64,000 nucleotides of DNA from Cryobacterium sp. SO2. GTDB lineage: Bacteria; Actinomycetota; Actinomycetes; Actinomycetales; Microbacteriaceae. The stretch is from positions 558,001 to 622,000 of the forward strand of contig NZ_CP117849.1 of NCBI RefSeq assembly GCF_026151165.2, read 5' to 3'. Below the pieces are notes generated by a model that saw nothing but the letters and a program-made list of their open reading frames with translations, did not search any database and was not told where the DNA came from. Below, one piece after another: positions 1 to 8,817 of this stretch. Positions within the stretch are counted from its first letter, which is position 1. Each line of letters starts with the position of its first letter. A program made the position numbers and the translations under genes.

Positions 1-47
1 CATCACAGACACCCCGGCACGAGATTTGACTGAGTAAGGACCACACA

Positions 48-1145
48 GTGACCAGCACCGCAGCCACCAGCACCGCACCCAGCAGCAGCACCCGTGCGGG
101 CATCAACATCGGCGTCGTCGGCGCCACCGGCCAGGTCGGCGCCGTCGTGCGTCGCCTGCTCGAGGAGCGCGACTTCCCGGTCGCCAGCATCCGCTACTTC
201 GCCTCGGCGCGCTCGGCCGGCACGACCCTGCCCTGGCACGACGATAAGATCGTCGTCGAAGACGCCTCGACCGCCGACCCGACCGGCCTGGATGTGGCGA
301 TCTTCTCCGCCGGCGCCACCCTCTCCAAGAGCCAGGCGCCGCGCTTCGCCGCTGCCGGCGTCACCGTGGTCGACAACTCGTCGGGCTGGCGGATGGACCC
401 CGACGTGCCTTTGGTCGTCAGCGAGGTCAACCCGGAGGCCATCGACCAGGCCGTCAAGGGCATCATCGCCAACCCCAACTGCACCACCATGGCCGCCATG
501 CCCGTGCTCAAGGTGCTGCACGACGAGGCCGGCCTCGAGCGTCTCATCGTGAGCACCTACCAGGCGGTCTCCGGCAGCGGCCTGGCCGGCGCGCAGGAGC
601 TGGCCACCCAGATCCGTGCCGCCGCCAGCGACGACAACCTCTTCCAGCTCGTGCACGATGGCTCGAGTGTGAGCATGCCCGAGCCCACCGTCTACAAGCG
701 CCCGATCGCGTTCGACGTCATCCCGCTGGCCGGGTCGATCGTCGACGACGGCCAGTTCGAGACGGATGAGGAGAAGAAGCTCCGCAACGAGAGCCGCAAG
801 ATCCTCGGCCTGCCCGAGCTACTGGTCTCCGGCACCTGCGTGCGTGTGCCCGTCTTCACCGGCCACTCCCTCTCCATCAACGTCGAATTCGCCCGGCCGA
901 TCTCGGTCGCCCGCGCCACCGAACTGCTCAGCACCGCCCCCGGCGTCGAGCTCTCCGACATCCCCACCCCGCTGCAGGCCGCCGGCGCCGACCCGAGCTT
1001 CGTCGGTCGCATCCGTCAGGACGAAGGTGTGCCGAACGGCCGCGGACTGGCCCTGTTCATCAGCAACGACAACCTGCGCAAGGGAGCCGCGCTCAACGCC
1101 GTGCAGATCGCCGAACTGCTGGCGGCGAAACTCGCCGTCAGGTAG
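48..1145 (+). CDS. asd: Aspartate-semialdehyde dehydrogenase
   Basis: NADPH-dependent enzyme that reduces aspartyl-4-phosphate to aspartate semialdehyde, the branch point to lysine/diaminopimelate, threonine and methionine; cytoplasmic. The 365-residue product has the N-terminal nucleotide-binding loop GVVGATGQVG (about residues 22-31) and the active-site motif NPNCTT with the catalytic Cys at residue 145. Full length for the family, with an extra Ser/Thr/Ala-rich stretch of about 17 residues at the N-terminus. The GTG start is supported by AAGGA 7 nt upstream. In actinobacteria asd usually follows the aspartokinase gene, which would lie before base 1; the first 47 bases show no clear coding end. 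Identification is secure. Confidence 0.96.
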   Translation: MTSTAATSTAPSSSTRAGINIGVVGATGQVGAVVRRLLEERDFPVASIRYFASARSAGTTLPWHDDKIVVEDASTADPTGLDVAIFSAGATLSKSQAPRFAAAGVTVVDNSSGWRMDPDVPLVVSEVNPEAIDQAVKGIIANPNCTTMAAMPVLKVLHDEAGLERLIVSTYQAVSGSGLAGAQELATQIRAAASDDNLFQLVHDGSSVSMPEPTVYKRPIAFDVIPLAGSIVDDGQFETDEEKKLRNESRKILGLPELLVSGTCVRVPVFTGHSLSINVEFARPISVARATELLSTAPGVELSDIPTPLQAAGADPSFVGRIRQDEGVPNGRGLALFISNDNLRKGAALNAVQIAELLAAKLAVR

Positions 1146-1182
1146 TTTGCGCGCACTGAACCGTCACGCCTCCCGACTCCAC

Positions 1183-1195
1183 TAGTCTCGGAACA
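1183..1195 (+). promoter_or_regulatory. -10 box for a leaderless start of the GGDEF-EAL gene
   Basis: TAGTCT at 1183-1188 lies 7 nt before the ATG at 1196, so transcription would begin at or next to the start codon. No Shine-Dalgarno is visible. The arrangement matches three other genes here (starts 3612, 11904, 55280). Inferred from sequence only. Confidence 0.45.
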
Positions 1196-1974
1196 ATGGA
1201 GACCATCAGGGGTGCGACTGCGGCGCGGCGACTGGTTTTCGGCATCTTCGCCGTCATAGCAGCGGTGCTCATCGTGCGCGCCGTGATCGCGTTCGGCGCG
1301 GCCTCCCCGCAGCTGTGGCTGATCGCCACGGTCGGGGTGCTCTGCGCCGGCCTGCTCGACATGCCGCGGTTCCGGCTCGGCCGGCTGCCGCACCAAACCC
1401 CCGTGATCAGCCTGCCCATCGTGGTGATGCTCGCCCTGGCGCCCGCATTCACCCCGTGGACCGCCCTGGGGCTCACCTGCCTGGGCGTGCTGGCCTTCGT
1501 GCTCGTGCGCAGCCGCCGCCCCGAGATCGCCCTCTTCGCCTCCGGCGTCGTCGGCGTCGGCGGCATCGCGGCGATCGGCGTGCAGACCGCGCTGCAGGCG
1601 GCCGGGCTGCCCCTCGCAGTGGTGGTGGCCGGCGCCGCGCTCGGCTACCAGGTCACGGTCATCGTCATCGAGGGCCTGCGCCGGCATTTCGACAAGCACG
1701 GCGAGATCACGGATGCGCCGTACTCCGTGCCCCGGGTGCTCGTCATCGTGCTCGGCTACGCCCTGCTCTGCGGCTCCATCGCCGTGTGGCCGCATCCGTT
1801 CATCGAAATGCGCACCAGCACCATCGAGGTGGCGGCCACGCTCTTGCCGCTCGCCGTCGTCGGCACCGGCGCGATCCTCATCATCCGGGCCATGGCCATG
1901 CGCCGTCGCCTTGCCGGCGTCGTGGCCGGCGTGATCGACCTCAACGCCACCAACCACTACACCCACGCCGGGGA
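1196..1974 (+). pseudogene. N-terminal membrane sensor part of a GGDEF-EAL protein, cut off by a frameshift
   Basis: About 260 residues with several hydrophobic segments (for example LVFGIFAVIAAVLIVRAVI near the start), ending in RRRLAGVVAGVIDLNATNHY. The frame stays open to 2413, but from about 1975 its translation is low-complexity Pro/Ser/Arg, while the -1 frame takes over with a clear signalling protein. The switch falls at the G-run 1970-1973. Most simply this is the membrane sensor domain of a single diguanylate cyclase/phosphodiesterase whose frame is broken by a one-base indel, either real or a sequencing error. Separate overlapping genes are less likely because no stop codon ends the first frame near the junction. 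The membrane domain itself is not one I recognise. Confidence 0.6.
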
Positions 1975-3594
1975 GTGGTCACGCCCATCGTCATCGGCCC
2001 GGCCAGCACCAGCGCCGACCTCGCCACCGTGCTGCTGCACGCGGTCTCCGACACCATCGGCGTCGAATCGGTCAGTATCCGCCACGACCCGGCCGGCCGC
2101 GGCGAGATCGACGCCCCGCTGGCGATCAGCGTGCTCGGCGGCCAGTACCTGGTGGCCCGCCGCGACGTCATGGACGTGCCGTTCACCCGCGACGACCGCC
2201 GCGCCCTCGAGGCCCTCGCGCACACCGCCGACGTGGTCTTCACCGCCAGGGAGAGCATCGGCGGGCTCACCATCCGCGCCAACACCGACCCGCTCACCGG
2301 CCTGCCCAACTACGGCGCCTTCCAGGATGCCCTGGCCAACATCAACGACCACCGCGACTACTCCGAGGCCCTCGCGGTGCTCTTCATCGACCTCGACGAC
2401 TTCAAACGGATGAACGACCGTTACGGCCACCAGGCCGGCGACGAGATCCTCAGCGAACTCGGTCGCCGCCTCAGCGCCGTGGTGCGCCCCTACGACGTCG
2501 TCGCCCGGGTCGGCGGCGACGAGTTCGTCGTCATCCTCACCCGGCTGTCCTCCCTCGCCGAGGCCAAGCTGCTCGCCGAACGCATCATGGAGGCCTCCGG
2601 CGAACCGCTCCCGGTGAGCGGCTCCGTGATCAACCCGATCCTCAGCATCGGCCTGGCCTACTCCGCGCACCGCGAGACGGATGTCAACCAGCTGCTCCGC
2701 GACGCCGACCGCAGCATGCTCGCCATCAAGAAGTCCCGCCGCCGGGGCGGCCCGGCCAATGAGAGCAGCATCAACATCTCCGGGCACCGTTCCTCGCAGA
2801 TGAACGACATCGTGGCCCGCGCCATCGACGAGGACCTGCTCGAACTCGCGTTCCAGCCCATCGTCAGCTTGGTCACCGGTCAGATCTGGGCGTTCGAGGC
2901 CCTGGTGCGCTACACCGACCCGGAGCTCGGGCCGCTGTCGCCGCCGTCGCTCGTGGAGAAGGCCAAGAGCCTGGGCCGGCTCGACGCGCTCACCCGCCAG
3001 GTGGCGCTCAAGGCCATGGCCGCCGCCGCGGACTTCCGTCTGATCGAACCGCGCATCGTCTGCATGACCATCAACGTCGAAGCCGGCCAGATCCTGCCGC
3101 AGCGCGTCGGGTCCTTCGTGGAAGAGCTCGCCGAACGCTACCCCGGCATCTCCCTCTGCCTCGAACTCAACGAGCGGTCCGTCGCCCGGGTGTCCACTGC
3201 CGTGCGCGCGCAGGCCGACCACCTCCGCGACATCGGCATCATGATCGCCCTCGACGACTACGGCTCCCAGGACTCCTCCGTCGACGCGTTGGTGCGGATG
3301 CCGATGGACATCCTCAAGATCGACAAGAGCCTCGTCGACGACCTCGACGACGTGCGCCAGCGCGAGGTGCTCACGGCGCTGCAGGGTTTCGGTGACAACC
3401 TCGAGTACTCGATGATCGTCGAAGGCGTCGAGAACGAGGCGATGGCCGACCACCTCACCTCGCTCGGCATCCGCAGCGCCCAGGGCTTCCACTACGGGGT
3501 GCCGCGCAGCTTCGAGAAGACCCTGGCCCGCCTGGAGGAATTCGGCGCAGACGCCGTGCTGCCCGTGCGCGCCGCGTCTGAGCTGCCGCTCTAG
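1975..3594 (+). CDS. GGDEF-EAL bifunctional c-di-GMP cyclase/phosphodiesterase (C-terminal part)
   Basis: Makes and/or degrades cyclic di-GMP. From the GTG at 1975 (539 residues) there is a GAF-like region, then a GGDEF domain with an intact GGDEF at about residues 180-184 and a canonical inhibitory site RPYD five residues before it, then an EAL domain with EALVR (from residue 308), LELNE, LDDYG, ILKIDKS and IVEGVE, so the main metal-binding and catalytic positions are kept. Both activities are therefore possible. The natural start is uncertain: the upstream membrane segment in another frame probably belongs to the same protein (see 1196-1974). It is followed after 17 nt by a histidine kinase. 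Function of the domains is secure; whether the gene is intact is not. Confidence 0.85.
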   Translation: MVTPIVIGPASTSADLATVLLHAVSDTIGVESVSIRHDPAGRGEIDAPLAISVLGGQYLVARRDVMDVPFTRDDRRALEALAHTADVVFTARESIGGLTIRANTDPLTGLPNYGAFQDALANINDHRDYSEALAVLFIDLDDFKRMNDRYGHQAGDEILSELGRRLSAVVRPYDVVARVGGDEFVVILTRLSSLAEAKLLAERIMEASGEPLPVSGSVINPILSIGLAYSAHRETDVNQLLRDADRSMLAIKKSRRRGGPANESSINISGHRSSQMNDIVARAIDEDLLELAFQPIVSLVTGQIWAFEALVRYTDPELGPLSPPSLVEKAKSLGRLDALTRQVALKAMAAAADFRLIEPRIVCMTINVEAGQILPQRVGSFVEELAERYPGISLCLELNERSVARVSTAVRAQADHLRDIGIMIALDDYGSQDSSVDALVRMPMDILKIDKSLVDDLDDVRQREVLTALQGFGDNLEYSMIVEGVENEAMADHLTSLGIRSAQGFHYGVPRSFEKTLARLEEFGADAVLPVRAASELPL

Positions 3595-3599
3595 AACGC

Positions 3600-3611
3600 T
3601 AGGGTCGCACT
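3600..3611 (+). promoter_or_regulatory. -10 box for a leaderless histidine kinase gene
   Basis: TAGGGT at 3600-3605 starts six bases after the end of the preceding stop codon and 6 nt before the ATG at 3612. No ribosome-binding site fits in this space, so a leaderless transcript is the simplest reading. Confidence 0.4.
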
Positions 3612-5273
3612 ATGGTCGAGCACACTTCGAGGATGCCCCGTGCGGGCGTGCGTGAGCGCGTCGAGCGCAGCGTTTTCCTCTCCCAGCTGCTGCTCGCCGC
3701 TGCCGTGCTGCTCCTTGTGGGCGTCTCCGTGCTCACCCGGCCGGTCATGTTCGCCGACCCGCTGTACTTCCTCGGCGTGATGATCATCTTCGCCGCCACC
3801 GGCATGGCCGCCGCGGTGCCGTGGCGCCGGTTCCCCAAGATCTACATCGTCGTGCTGCCGCTGCTGGACATCCTGGGCCTCACGGTGGCCCGCATCGCCG
3901 AACCCAATCTCGGTGTGAGCTTCCTGCTCGTGTTCCCGGTGATCTGGATGTCCACCCACTTCGGCCAGGCCGGCGCCACCGGCAGCGTCGTCTTCTCCGC
4001 CCTGCTGCTCTGGGCCGGCCTGCCGATGCGGTTCCTCACCGACCCGCTCAACGCCAGCGGGTACGCCACCACCCAGGCGCCGCTGCTGGCCGTGGTGACG
4101 ATCATGCTCGCCTTCGTCGCCTCCGTCACCTACACCTCCACCCGCCGCGGCCAGGCCCAGCGGGTGCTGCTCACCCAGCAGGCCGGTCTGTTCGAGACCG
4201 CGCTGCAGCGCTCGCGCCGCCAGGAGCAGACCCTCGACGAGATCTTCAATGCCGTGGACTTCGGTGTGGTCGGTTACGACCGCGACGCCAGGGTCAACTT
4301 CATGAACCGGGCCCAGCGGATGCTGCTCAGCCGCTACGGCGTGAGCGACGGTATCGGCCTGGCCGAGATCGTCTTCAAGGAAGACGGCGTCACCCCCTAC
4401 CCGGAGCACGAGCGGCCCACCCATCGCGCCATGCGCGGGGAGACCGTGGACAGGGTCACCGTGTGGCTGGGCTCGCCCGACCAGCAGCAGTCCGCCATCC
4501 TCATCTCGGCCCGGCCCATCAACGACCCCAGCGGCCGCTTCGACGGCGGCGTCCTGGTCAGCCGTGACGTCACCGCCGAGGTGCGGGCGGTCAAGGCCAG
4601 GGACGACCTCGTCGCCTCCGTCTCGCACGAGCTGCGCACCCCGCTCACCTCGATTCTCGGCTACCTCGAGCTGGCCCTCGACGATGAGCGGGTCGACCCC
4701 GACACCCGGCGGATGCTCGAGATCGCGTCGAAGAACGCCGACCGGCTGCTCGAGATCGTGTCGGGCCTGCTCACCGCGGCGAGCGCATCCAACGAAGGCT
4801 TGGCGCTCAACCTGGAACCCTGCGACATCGCCGCCATCCTCACCGAGGCGGTGGAGTCCGCGGTGCCGCTGGCCTCGCAGCGCAGCATCCGCTTGGAACT
4901 GGGCCACCTGCCCGAGCTCAGCGTCGTCGCCGACGCGTTCCGGCTGCGCCAGGTGATCGACAACGTGCTCTCCAATGCGATCAAGTACAACGTGGACTCC
5001 GGCACGGTGAGCGTGAGCATGCGGGAGGTCGCCTTCGGCCTCGAGGTGCGGGTCACCGACACAGGCCGGGGCATGAGCGAAGACGAACAGGGCAACCTCT
5101 TCGACAGGTTCTACCGCGCCGACTCGGTGCGCGGCTCCAGCGTGCACGGCACTGGACTGGGCTTGAACATCAGCCGCGAGATCATGCGTGAGCACGGCGG
5201 AGACCTGCGGTTGGAATCCGTCAAGGGCAAGGGGACGACGGCGATCGCCACGCTCCCGGTGAACAGAGGTTGA
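3612..5273 (+). CDS. Membrane PAS-domain sensor histidine kinase
   Basis: Two-component sensor of 553 residues. The N-terminal ~170 residues form about five or six membrane segments, followed by a coiled stretch and a PAS-like domain (about 205-325). The HisKA H-box is VSHELRTPLTS with His339. The HATPase domain has N-box NVLSNAIKYN (Asn455 region), G1 VTDTGRGMS, F-box LFDRFYR and G2 GTGLGLN, all complete, so the kinase should be active. No response-regulator gene is adjacent; the nearest on this locus is the OmpR-type regulator at 9659-10774, and the degenerate Hpt protein at 8814 lies between. Context suggests it regulates the neighbouring c-di-GMP/glycosyltransferase genes, which is inference. 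Confidence 0.9.
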   Translation: MVEHTSRMPRAGVRERVERSVFLSQLLLAAAVLLLVGVSVLTRPVMFADPLYFLGVMIIFAATGMAAAVPWRRFPKIYIVVLPLLDILGLTVARIAEPNLGVSFLLVFPVIWMSTHFGQAGATGSVVFSALLLWAGLPMRFLTDPLNASGYATTQAPLLAVVTIMLAFVASVTYTSTRRGQAQRVLLTQQAGLFETALQRSRRQEQTLDEIFNAVDFGVVGYDRDARVNFMNRAQRMLLSRYGVSDGIGLAEIVFKEDGVTPYPEHERPTHRAMRGETVDRVTVWLGSPDQQQSAILISARPINDPSGRFDGGVLVSRDVTAEVRAVKARDDLVASVSHELRTPLTSILGYLELALDDERVDPDTRRMLEIASKNADRLLEIVSGLLTAASASNEGLALNLEPCDIAAILTEAVESAVPLASQRSIRLELGHLPELSVVADAFRLRQVIDNVLSNAIKYNVDSGTVSVSMREVAFGLEVRVTDTGRGMSEDEQGNLFDRFYRADSVRGSSVHGTGLGLNISREIMREHGGDLRLESVKGKGTTAIATLPVNRG

Positions 5274-5304
5274 GCGTGGTCTGCCACGCCCGACAGGGGG
5301 AAAA

Positions 5305-6477
5305 ATGCTGTTAGACGGACCGACCCTGCAAATGCTGAGCGGCCTGATCGTCATCCTGTGCGGGGTGTCATTCATCTTCAACACGGCGCTCAACCGCAAC
5401 GACCCGCCCGGCCGGCTGTGGAGCCTGGCGTTCGTGGCGGGCATGATGGTGGCCGTCGGCTACGGCGTCTACATCGTCAGCGCGGATGCGTGGTGGTCGA
5501 TCACCGTCGCCAACACCAGCTTGGTCATCGCCGTCGGCGCGCTCTGGAGCGGCTCCCGGGTGTACAACCTCCGCAGCTCCGGCTTCCTCGTAGTTGGCAG
5601 CCTCTCGGCGGTCGTGGGTGTCATCACCCTCGCGGCCGGCCCGGACGGCGGCGAATGGGCCGGAGCCGGCCCCCTCTGGCTGGTGGTGGCCGCGATGGGC
5701 GCCCTCGGCGGCTACGAGGCCCTCCGCGGCCGGTTGCGCCGCAACGTGAACGGACGCATCCTCTCGATCGTGCTCTTCGTCGTGGCCGTGTTCTACGCGG
5801 CCCGGGCGGTCGAGTTCTTCGTCGCCGGCGTCGACAGCCCCACCTTCCTCGCCTACTTCGACTCCGGCACTACCTCCATCCTCAACATGGCGCTCATCGT
5901 CACGGCGTGCATCGCCGTGTCGATCCTGCGTGCAGAGGGTGTCGGCAGCAGCGCCGTCGGCGACATCACGGTGGGCATCCACTCCGCAGCCGGCGTGCTC
6001 TCGGCCACGTCGTTCCGGCAGGCCGCCGCCGACCACCTGGAGCGGGGCAAACGCTCCCAGCTCGGCCTGGCCCTGATCGGCGCCGACATCGACAACCTGC
6101 CCGAGATCAACACGGCGTTCGGCCGGTCCGCCGGCGACGAGGCCATCGCCCGCTTCGCCGACACGCTGCGCAGCAGTGCGCCGCTGCTCGCGCAGATCGG
6201 GCACCCGGCCGCCGGCCGGTTCTTCGTGCTCGCCGCGGTCGGCTCCGCCTCCGAGGCTCGCACGATCACCGAGCGCATCCAGAACGCCCTCGTGGACGGC
6301 CCGCTGGGGGAGTCGTACCAGATCCGCCTCACGGCGAGTTTCGGCATCGCGGACACCTTCGACCACGGCTACGACCTCGCCGAGCTCACCGAGGCGACGA
6401 CCCTGGCGATCGGCATCGTCAAGCAGCGCGGCGGCAACGACATCGCCGTCGTCACCGAGGCCGCCAACCCGGTCTAG
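5305..6477 (+). CDS. Membrane protein with degenerate GGDEF domain
   Basis: 390 residues: seven or so membrane segments in the first ~200 residues, then a GGDEF-fold domain recognised from the run GADIDNLPEINTAFGRSAGD and the C-terminal LTASFGIADTF. The signature motif is AAGRF (residues 302-306) in place of GGDEF, and the position of the RxxD inhibitory site reads PLLA, so neither catalysis nor canonical product binding is expected. ATG start is preceded by AGGGGGAAAA. In Listeria a degenerate GGDEF protein (PssE) next to a family 2 glycosyltransferase activates polymer synthesis; a comparable scaffold or receptor role toward the glycosyltransferase at 7372 is possible but unproven. It follows the histidine kinase by 31 nt and is probably co-transcribed. 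Confidence 0.8.
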   Translation: MLLDGPTLQMLSGLIVILCGVSFIFNTALNRNDPPGRLWSLAFVAGMMVAVGYGVYIVSADAWWSITVANTSLVIAVGALWSGSRVYNLRSSGFLVVGSLSAVVGVITLAAGPDGGEWAGAGPLWLVVAAMGALGGYEALRGRLRRNVNGRILSIVLFVVAVFYAARAVEFFVAGVDSPTFLAYFDSGTTSILNMALIVTACIAVSILRAEGVGSSAVGDITVGIHSAAGVLSATSFRQAAADHLERGKRSQLGLALIGADIDNLPEINTAFGRSAGDEAIARFADTLRSSAPLLAQIGHPAAGRFFVLAAVGSASEARTITERIQNALVDGPLGESYQIRLTASFGIADTFDHGYDLAELTEATTLAIGIVKQRGGNDIAVVTEAANPV

Positions 6478-6491
6478 CGATGCGCCCGCCC

Positions 6492-6548
6492 GCTGGTTGA
6501 GCGTGTCGAAACCCGGTGACCCGCCCGCTGGTTGAGCCTGTCGAAACC
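6492..6548 (+). repeat. Two direct copies of the GCTGGTTGAGC-TGTCGAAACC repeat
   Basis: Two near-identical units (6492-6513 and 6527-6548) follow the stop of the degenerate GGDEF gene. They belong to the dispersed family seen again at 9197, 13392, 23746, 29860 and 43211; here both copies have the same orientation and TTGA/TCGAAACC variants. Confidence 0.8.
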
Positions 6549-6576
6549 CGGTGAGCCGTCACGGCCCACGTTCGTC

Positions 6577-6624
6577 TCCGCGGCCTGTCCTTATCCCGGC
6601 GGCACGAGTTACAACGCGTGCCGC
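6577..6624. repeat. Palindromic repeat family B, copy 1
   Basis: About 48 bases ending in an inverted repeat GCGGCACG (6599-6606) and CGTGCCGC (6617-6624). A clearly related copy lies at 16591-16637, with a shared core of CGGCACG-GTT-CAACGCGTGCCGC. It sits between two convergent genes and could also act as a hairpin terminator for them. Confidence 0.65.
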
Positions 6625-6652
6625 GGGGCCCAACGAGTGCCGCGAGGGCCGG

Positions 6653-7252
6653 CTACTGCGCGATGGCGACCGTAAGCTGGTCGCTCGCGGTCTGCTTGGC
6701 GTAGGTGGACGACGTGGGCGTCGTCTGGATGAGCAACTCGAAGGTGAACGACAGCGTGACGCTCGTCGCATCCGCGTCGATGGCCGGCAGCACGAAGGTC
6801 TGCCCGTAGCTGTACGGCGCCTTCATGAAGTAGCCGTTGGCCAGATCGGACTCGTCCACCAGCGGGGAAGGTGCGTCCAGAGCGCCTGTGGGCCCCGTGA
6901 CGCCCGGAATGACGCTCACCTTGGACAGGTAGATGGCTTGGCCCTCGTCGGTGCCCAGCGCGGCGCTGACGGTGAAGCTGATCGGCTTGTTCGCGCCGGC
7001 CGTCCAGTCGCCCATGTTCAGCGTCGACGAGTAGTCCACGGTGAGGCCGGCGTCGCCGGCGGTGATGGTGTGCTGCGCGGAGCCGGTGGCCAGGTCGTTC
7101 ACGATCGCCTTGAGCGTGGCCTTGGCGGTGGGCGTGGCGGTGGCCTCCTCGCTCAGGCCGGCCCAGGGCGCCTGCCCGCAGGCGGAGAGGCTGAGCGTCA
7201 AAGCGGCGGCAACGGTGAGCGCCGCGAGGCGGTTTCGGGTCGACGTCGGCAT
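6653..7252 (-). CDS. Putative lipoprotein of unknown function
   Basis: 199 residues from the ATG at 7252, chosen because AAGAAGGGG precedes it and because it places a signal peptide directly at the N-terminus: a charged MPTSTRNR, a hydrophobic core and the lipobox LSAC with Cys25 as the lipidated residue. The mature part is Thr/Ala-rich and appears all-beta, with no Cys besides the anchor. I do not recognise the family. It is the only opposite-strand gene inside the c-di-GMP locus and is divergent from the glycosyltransferase at 7372, so it may serve the same envelope process, for example as a polymer-binding or export partner at the outer face of the membrane; this is inference only. Confidence 0.75.
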   Translation of the reverse strand: MPTSTRNRLAALTVAAALTLSLSACGQAPWAGLSEEATATPTAKATLKAIVNDLATGSAQHTITAGDAGLTVDYSSTLNMGDWTAGANKPISFTVSAALGTDEGQAIYLSKVSVIPGVTGPTGALDAPSPLVDESDLANGYFMKAPYSYGQTFVLPAIDADATSVTLSFTFELLIQTTPTSSTYAKQTASDQLTVAIAQ

Positions 7253-7322
7253 TGAATTCCCCTTCTTCAGCACGGCGGGCGTTACTTCTAACGCCATTTC
7301 TTGAGCTTATCTTGTGAAAACC

Positions 7323-7352
7323 TTGACACTCGCAGGGGTCAAACCGCATAAA
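7323..7352 (+). promoter_or_regulatory. Sigma-70-type promoter of the glycosyltransferase gene
   Basis: A perfect TTGACA (7323-7328) is followed after 18 nt by CATAAA (7347-7352), 20 nt before the GTG start at 7372. It is the best canonical promoter noticed in the first 12 kb and suggests that the glycosyltransferase-Hpt pair is transcribed independently of the upstream signalling genes. Confidence 0.5.
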
Positions 7353-7371
7353 TCCCTGCCAGAGTGGGGAT

Positions 7372-8817
7372 GTGAACGAGAGAAACCGCTACGTGAAGCC
7401 CGCGCCCGCCATTGACCCGGTGCTCGCTGCCTACGCCAATGAGTTCAACGAGATGGTTGAAGGCCTGCCCACCTTCCGCCCCACCATCGGTTGCATCATT
7501 CCCGCGTACAACGAGGCAGACTCCATCGCGGGGGTTCTCGACTCGCTCCTGGCGCAGACGCGCCTCCCCGACGTCATCCACGTGGTGGTCAACAACACGA
7601 CCGACAACACCATCGAAATCGCCAGCAAGTACGCCGGCCCGCACGAGGTCGTCACCGACGGCATCATGCAGTTCACCGAGATCTTCGTGCACGACATCGG
7701 CGAGAACCCCGACAAGAAGGTCGGCGCGCTCAACTACGGCTACTCCCTCATCGAGGGATGCGACTACCTCCTCGGCGTGGACGGCGACACCACTGCATCC
7801 ACTAACGCCGTTGAGCAGCTCGAGGCCGAAATCGCCTCAGACTCCCGCGTCGGCGGCATCTCGGCCATTTACAGCATCGACGACACCGTGATCCACGGCG
7901 TGATCGCCAGCTTCCTGATCTCCGGCCAGCGCGCCCAGTTCGCCGCCTTCAACATGCAGAACATGCTCCGCGGCCGCAACATGGCCGTGCTCGGCGGCCA
8001 GTTCTCGATCTTCGCCACCAAGGCGCTGCGCGAGGTCATGGTCGACAGCCACCAGGCCACCCCCTGGGTGAAGGACAGCGAGGTGGAGGACTCCCTGCTC
8101 TCGCTGCAGATCAAGAGCGCCGGCTACCTCACCAAGATCAGCGCCCAGGCCCGCGCCAACGTGGGCGGCATGACCACCCTCCGCGGCCTCGACGCCCAGC
8201 AGGTGAAGTGGAACTTCGGCGCCATCGAGCTGATGTGGCCGGGCCAGCGTGGTGACACGAAGGGCCAGCCGTTCCACCCCAACCTGCGCCTGCGTTGGAT
8301 CGAGAACTTCTCGATGGTGATCAACGTGGTCACCCGCGTGCTGTTCTTCATCCTGCTCGCCGCGTCGCTGTCCATCGGAGCGTTCGTCTTCAGCCCGGTC
8401 TGGCTCATCCCGCCGGCCGTGGCCCTGCTGCTGAACTTCCGTACCGCGATGTCGATGAAGAACCGCAACGGCAAGGACATCTTCTTCGCCCTGGGCTTCT
8501 TCCCCGCCGAGATCTACATGTGGGTGCGAATCGGCCACTTCCTCCGGGCCTGGACCAAGTTCGCCAGCAACAAGCAGGTCGACAACTGGGCCGAGCAGGC
8601 CAAGGCCGAGCGCGGCTCGGGCAACGCCTACCTCGTTCCGCTGCTGGTGGCCGTCGGCTTCTCCGCCGCCCTGGTCTTCATCTGGCTGCAGCTGCCCGTC
8701 GTCATCCAGTCCACCGTCCTCTGGATCGGCTGGCCGATCCTCGGTGTCACCACGGTGCTGCAGACGCTCACCATGTTCTTCACCCTCGTCAAGCGTCACC
8801 ACGGCTACAAGGTGTGA
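7372..8817 (+). CDS. Processive family 2 glycosyltransferase (exopolysaccharide synthase)
   Basis: 481 residues. A GT-A catalytic domain begins with IGCIIPAYNEADSIAG, has the nucleotide-sugar motif VDGD at about residues 136-139, the acceptor/catalytic region KDSEVEDSLL (about 235-244) and QQVKW in the place of the QxxRW motif of processive beta-glycan synthases. Hydrophobic segments follow at about 315-360 and 420-475, consistent with a membrane channel as in hyaluronan, PNAG or cellulose synthases. There is no N-terminal membrane segment and no PilZ domain. The start GTG lies directly after an AGAGTGGGGA stretch. The Hpt-like gene overlaps its end by 4 bases. Context (c-di-GMP proteins upstream, GH6 hydrolase nearby) suggests a c-di-GMP-regulated beta-glycan; the actual sugar cannot be read from sequence. 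Confidence 0.85.
   Translation: MNERNRYVKPAPAIDPVLAAYANEFNEMVEGLPTFRPTIGCIIPAYNEADSIAGVLDSLLAQTRLPDVIHVVVNNTTDNTIEIASKYAGPHEVVTDGIMQFTEIFVHDIGENPDKKVGALNYGYSLIEGCDYLLGVDGDTTASTNAVEQLEAEIASDSRVGGISAIYSIDDTVIHGVIASFLISGQRAQFAAFNMQNMLRGRNMAVLGGQFSIFATKALREVMVDSHQATPWVKDSEVEDSLLSLQIKSAGYLTKISAQARANVGGMTTLRGLDAQQVKWNFGAIELMWPGQRGDTKGQPFHPNLRLRWIENFSMVINVVTRVLFFILLAASLSIGAFVFSPVWLIPPAVALLLNFRTAMSMKNRNGKDIFFALGFFPAEIYMWVRIGHFLRAWTKFASNKQVDNWAEQAKAERGSGNAYLVPLLVAVGFSAALVFIWLQLPVVIQSTVLWIGWPILGVTTVLQTLTMFFTLVKRHHGYKV

Noticed and set aside
1..47. Possible end of an aspartokinase gene before asd
   Set aside because: Short tails ending in stop codons exist in more than one frame, and none resembles a known aspartokinase C-terminus; too little sequence to call.
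1315..1974. Frame-1 extension upstream of the GGDEF-EAL gene
   Set aside because: It is open but encodes an Arg/His/Pro-rich sequence, while frame 2 over the same bases encodes plausible membrane segments; therefore the coding frame there is frame 2.
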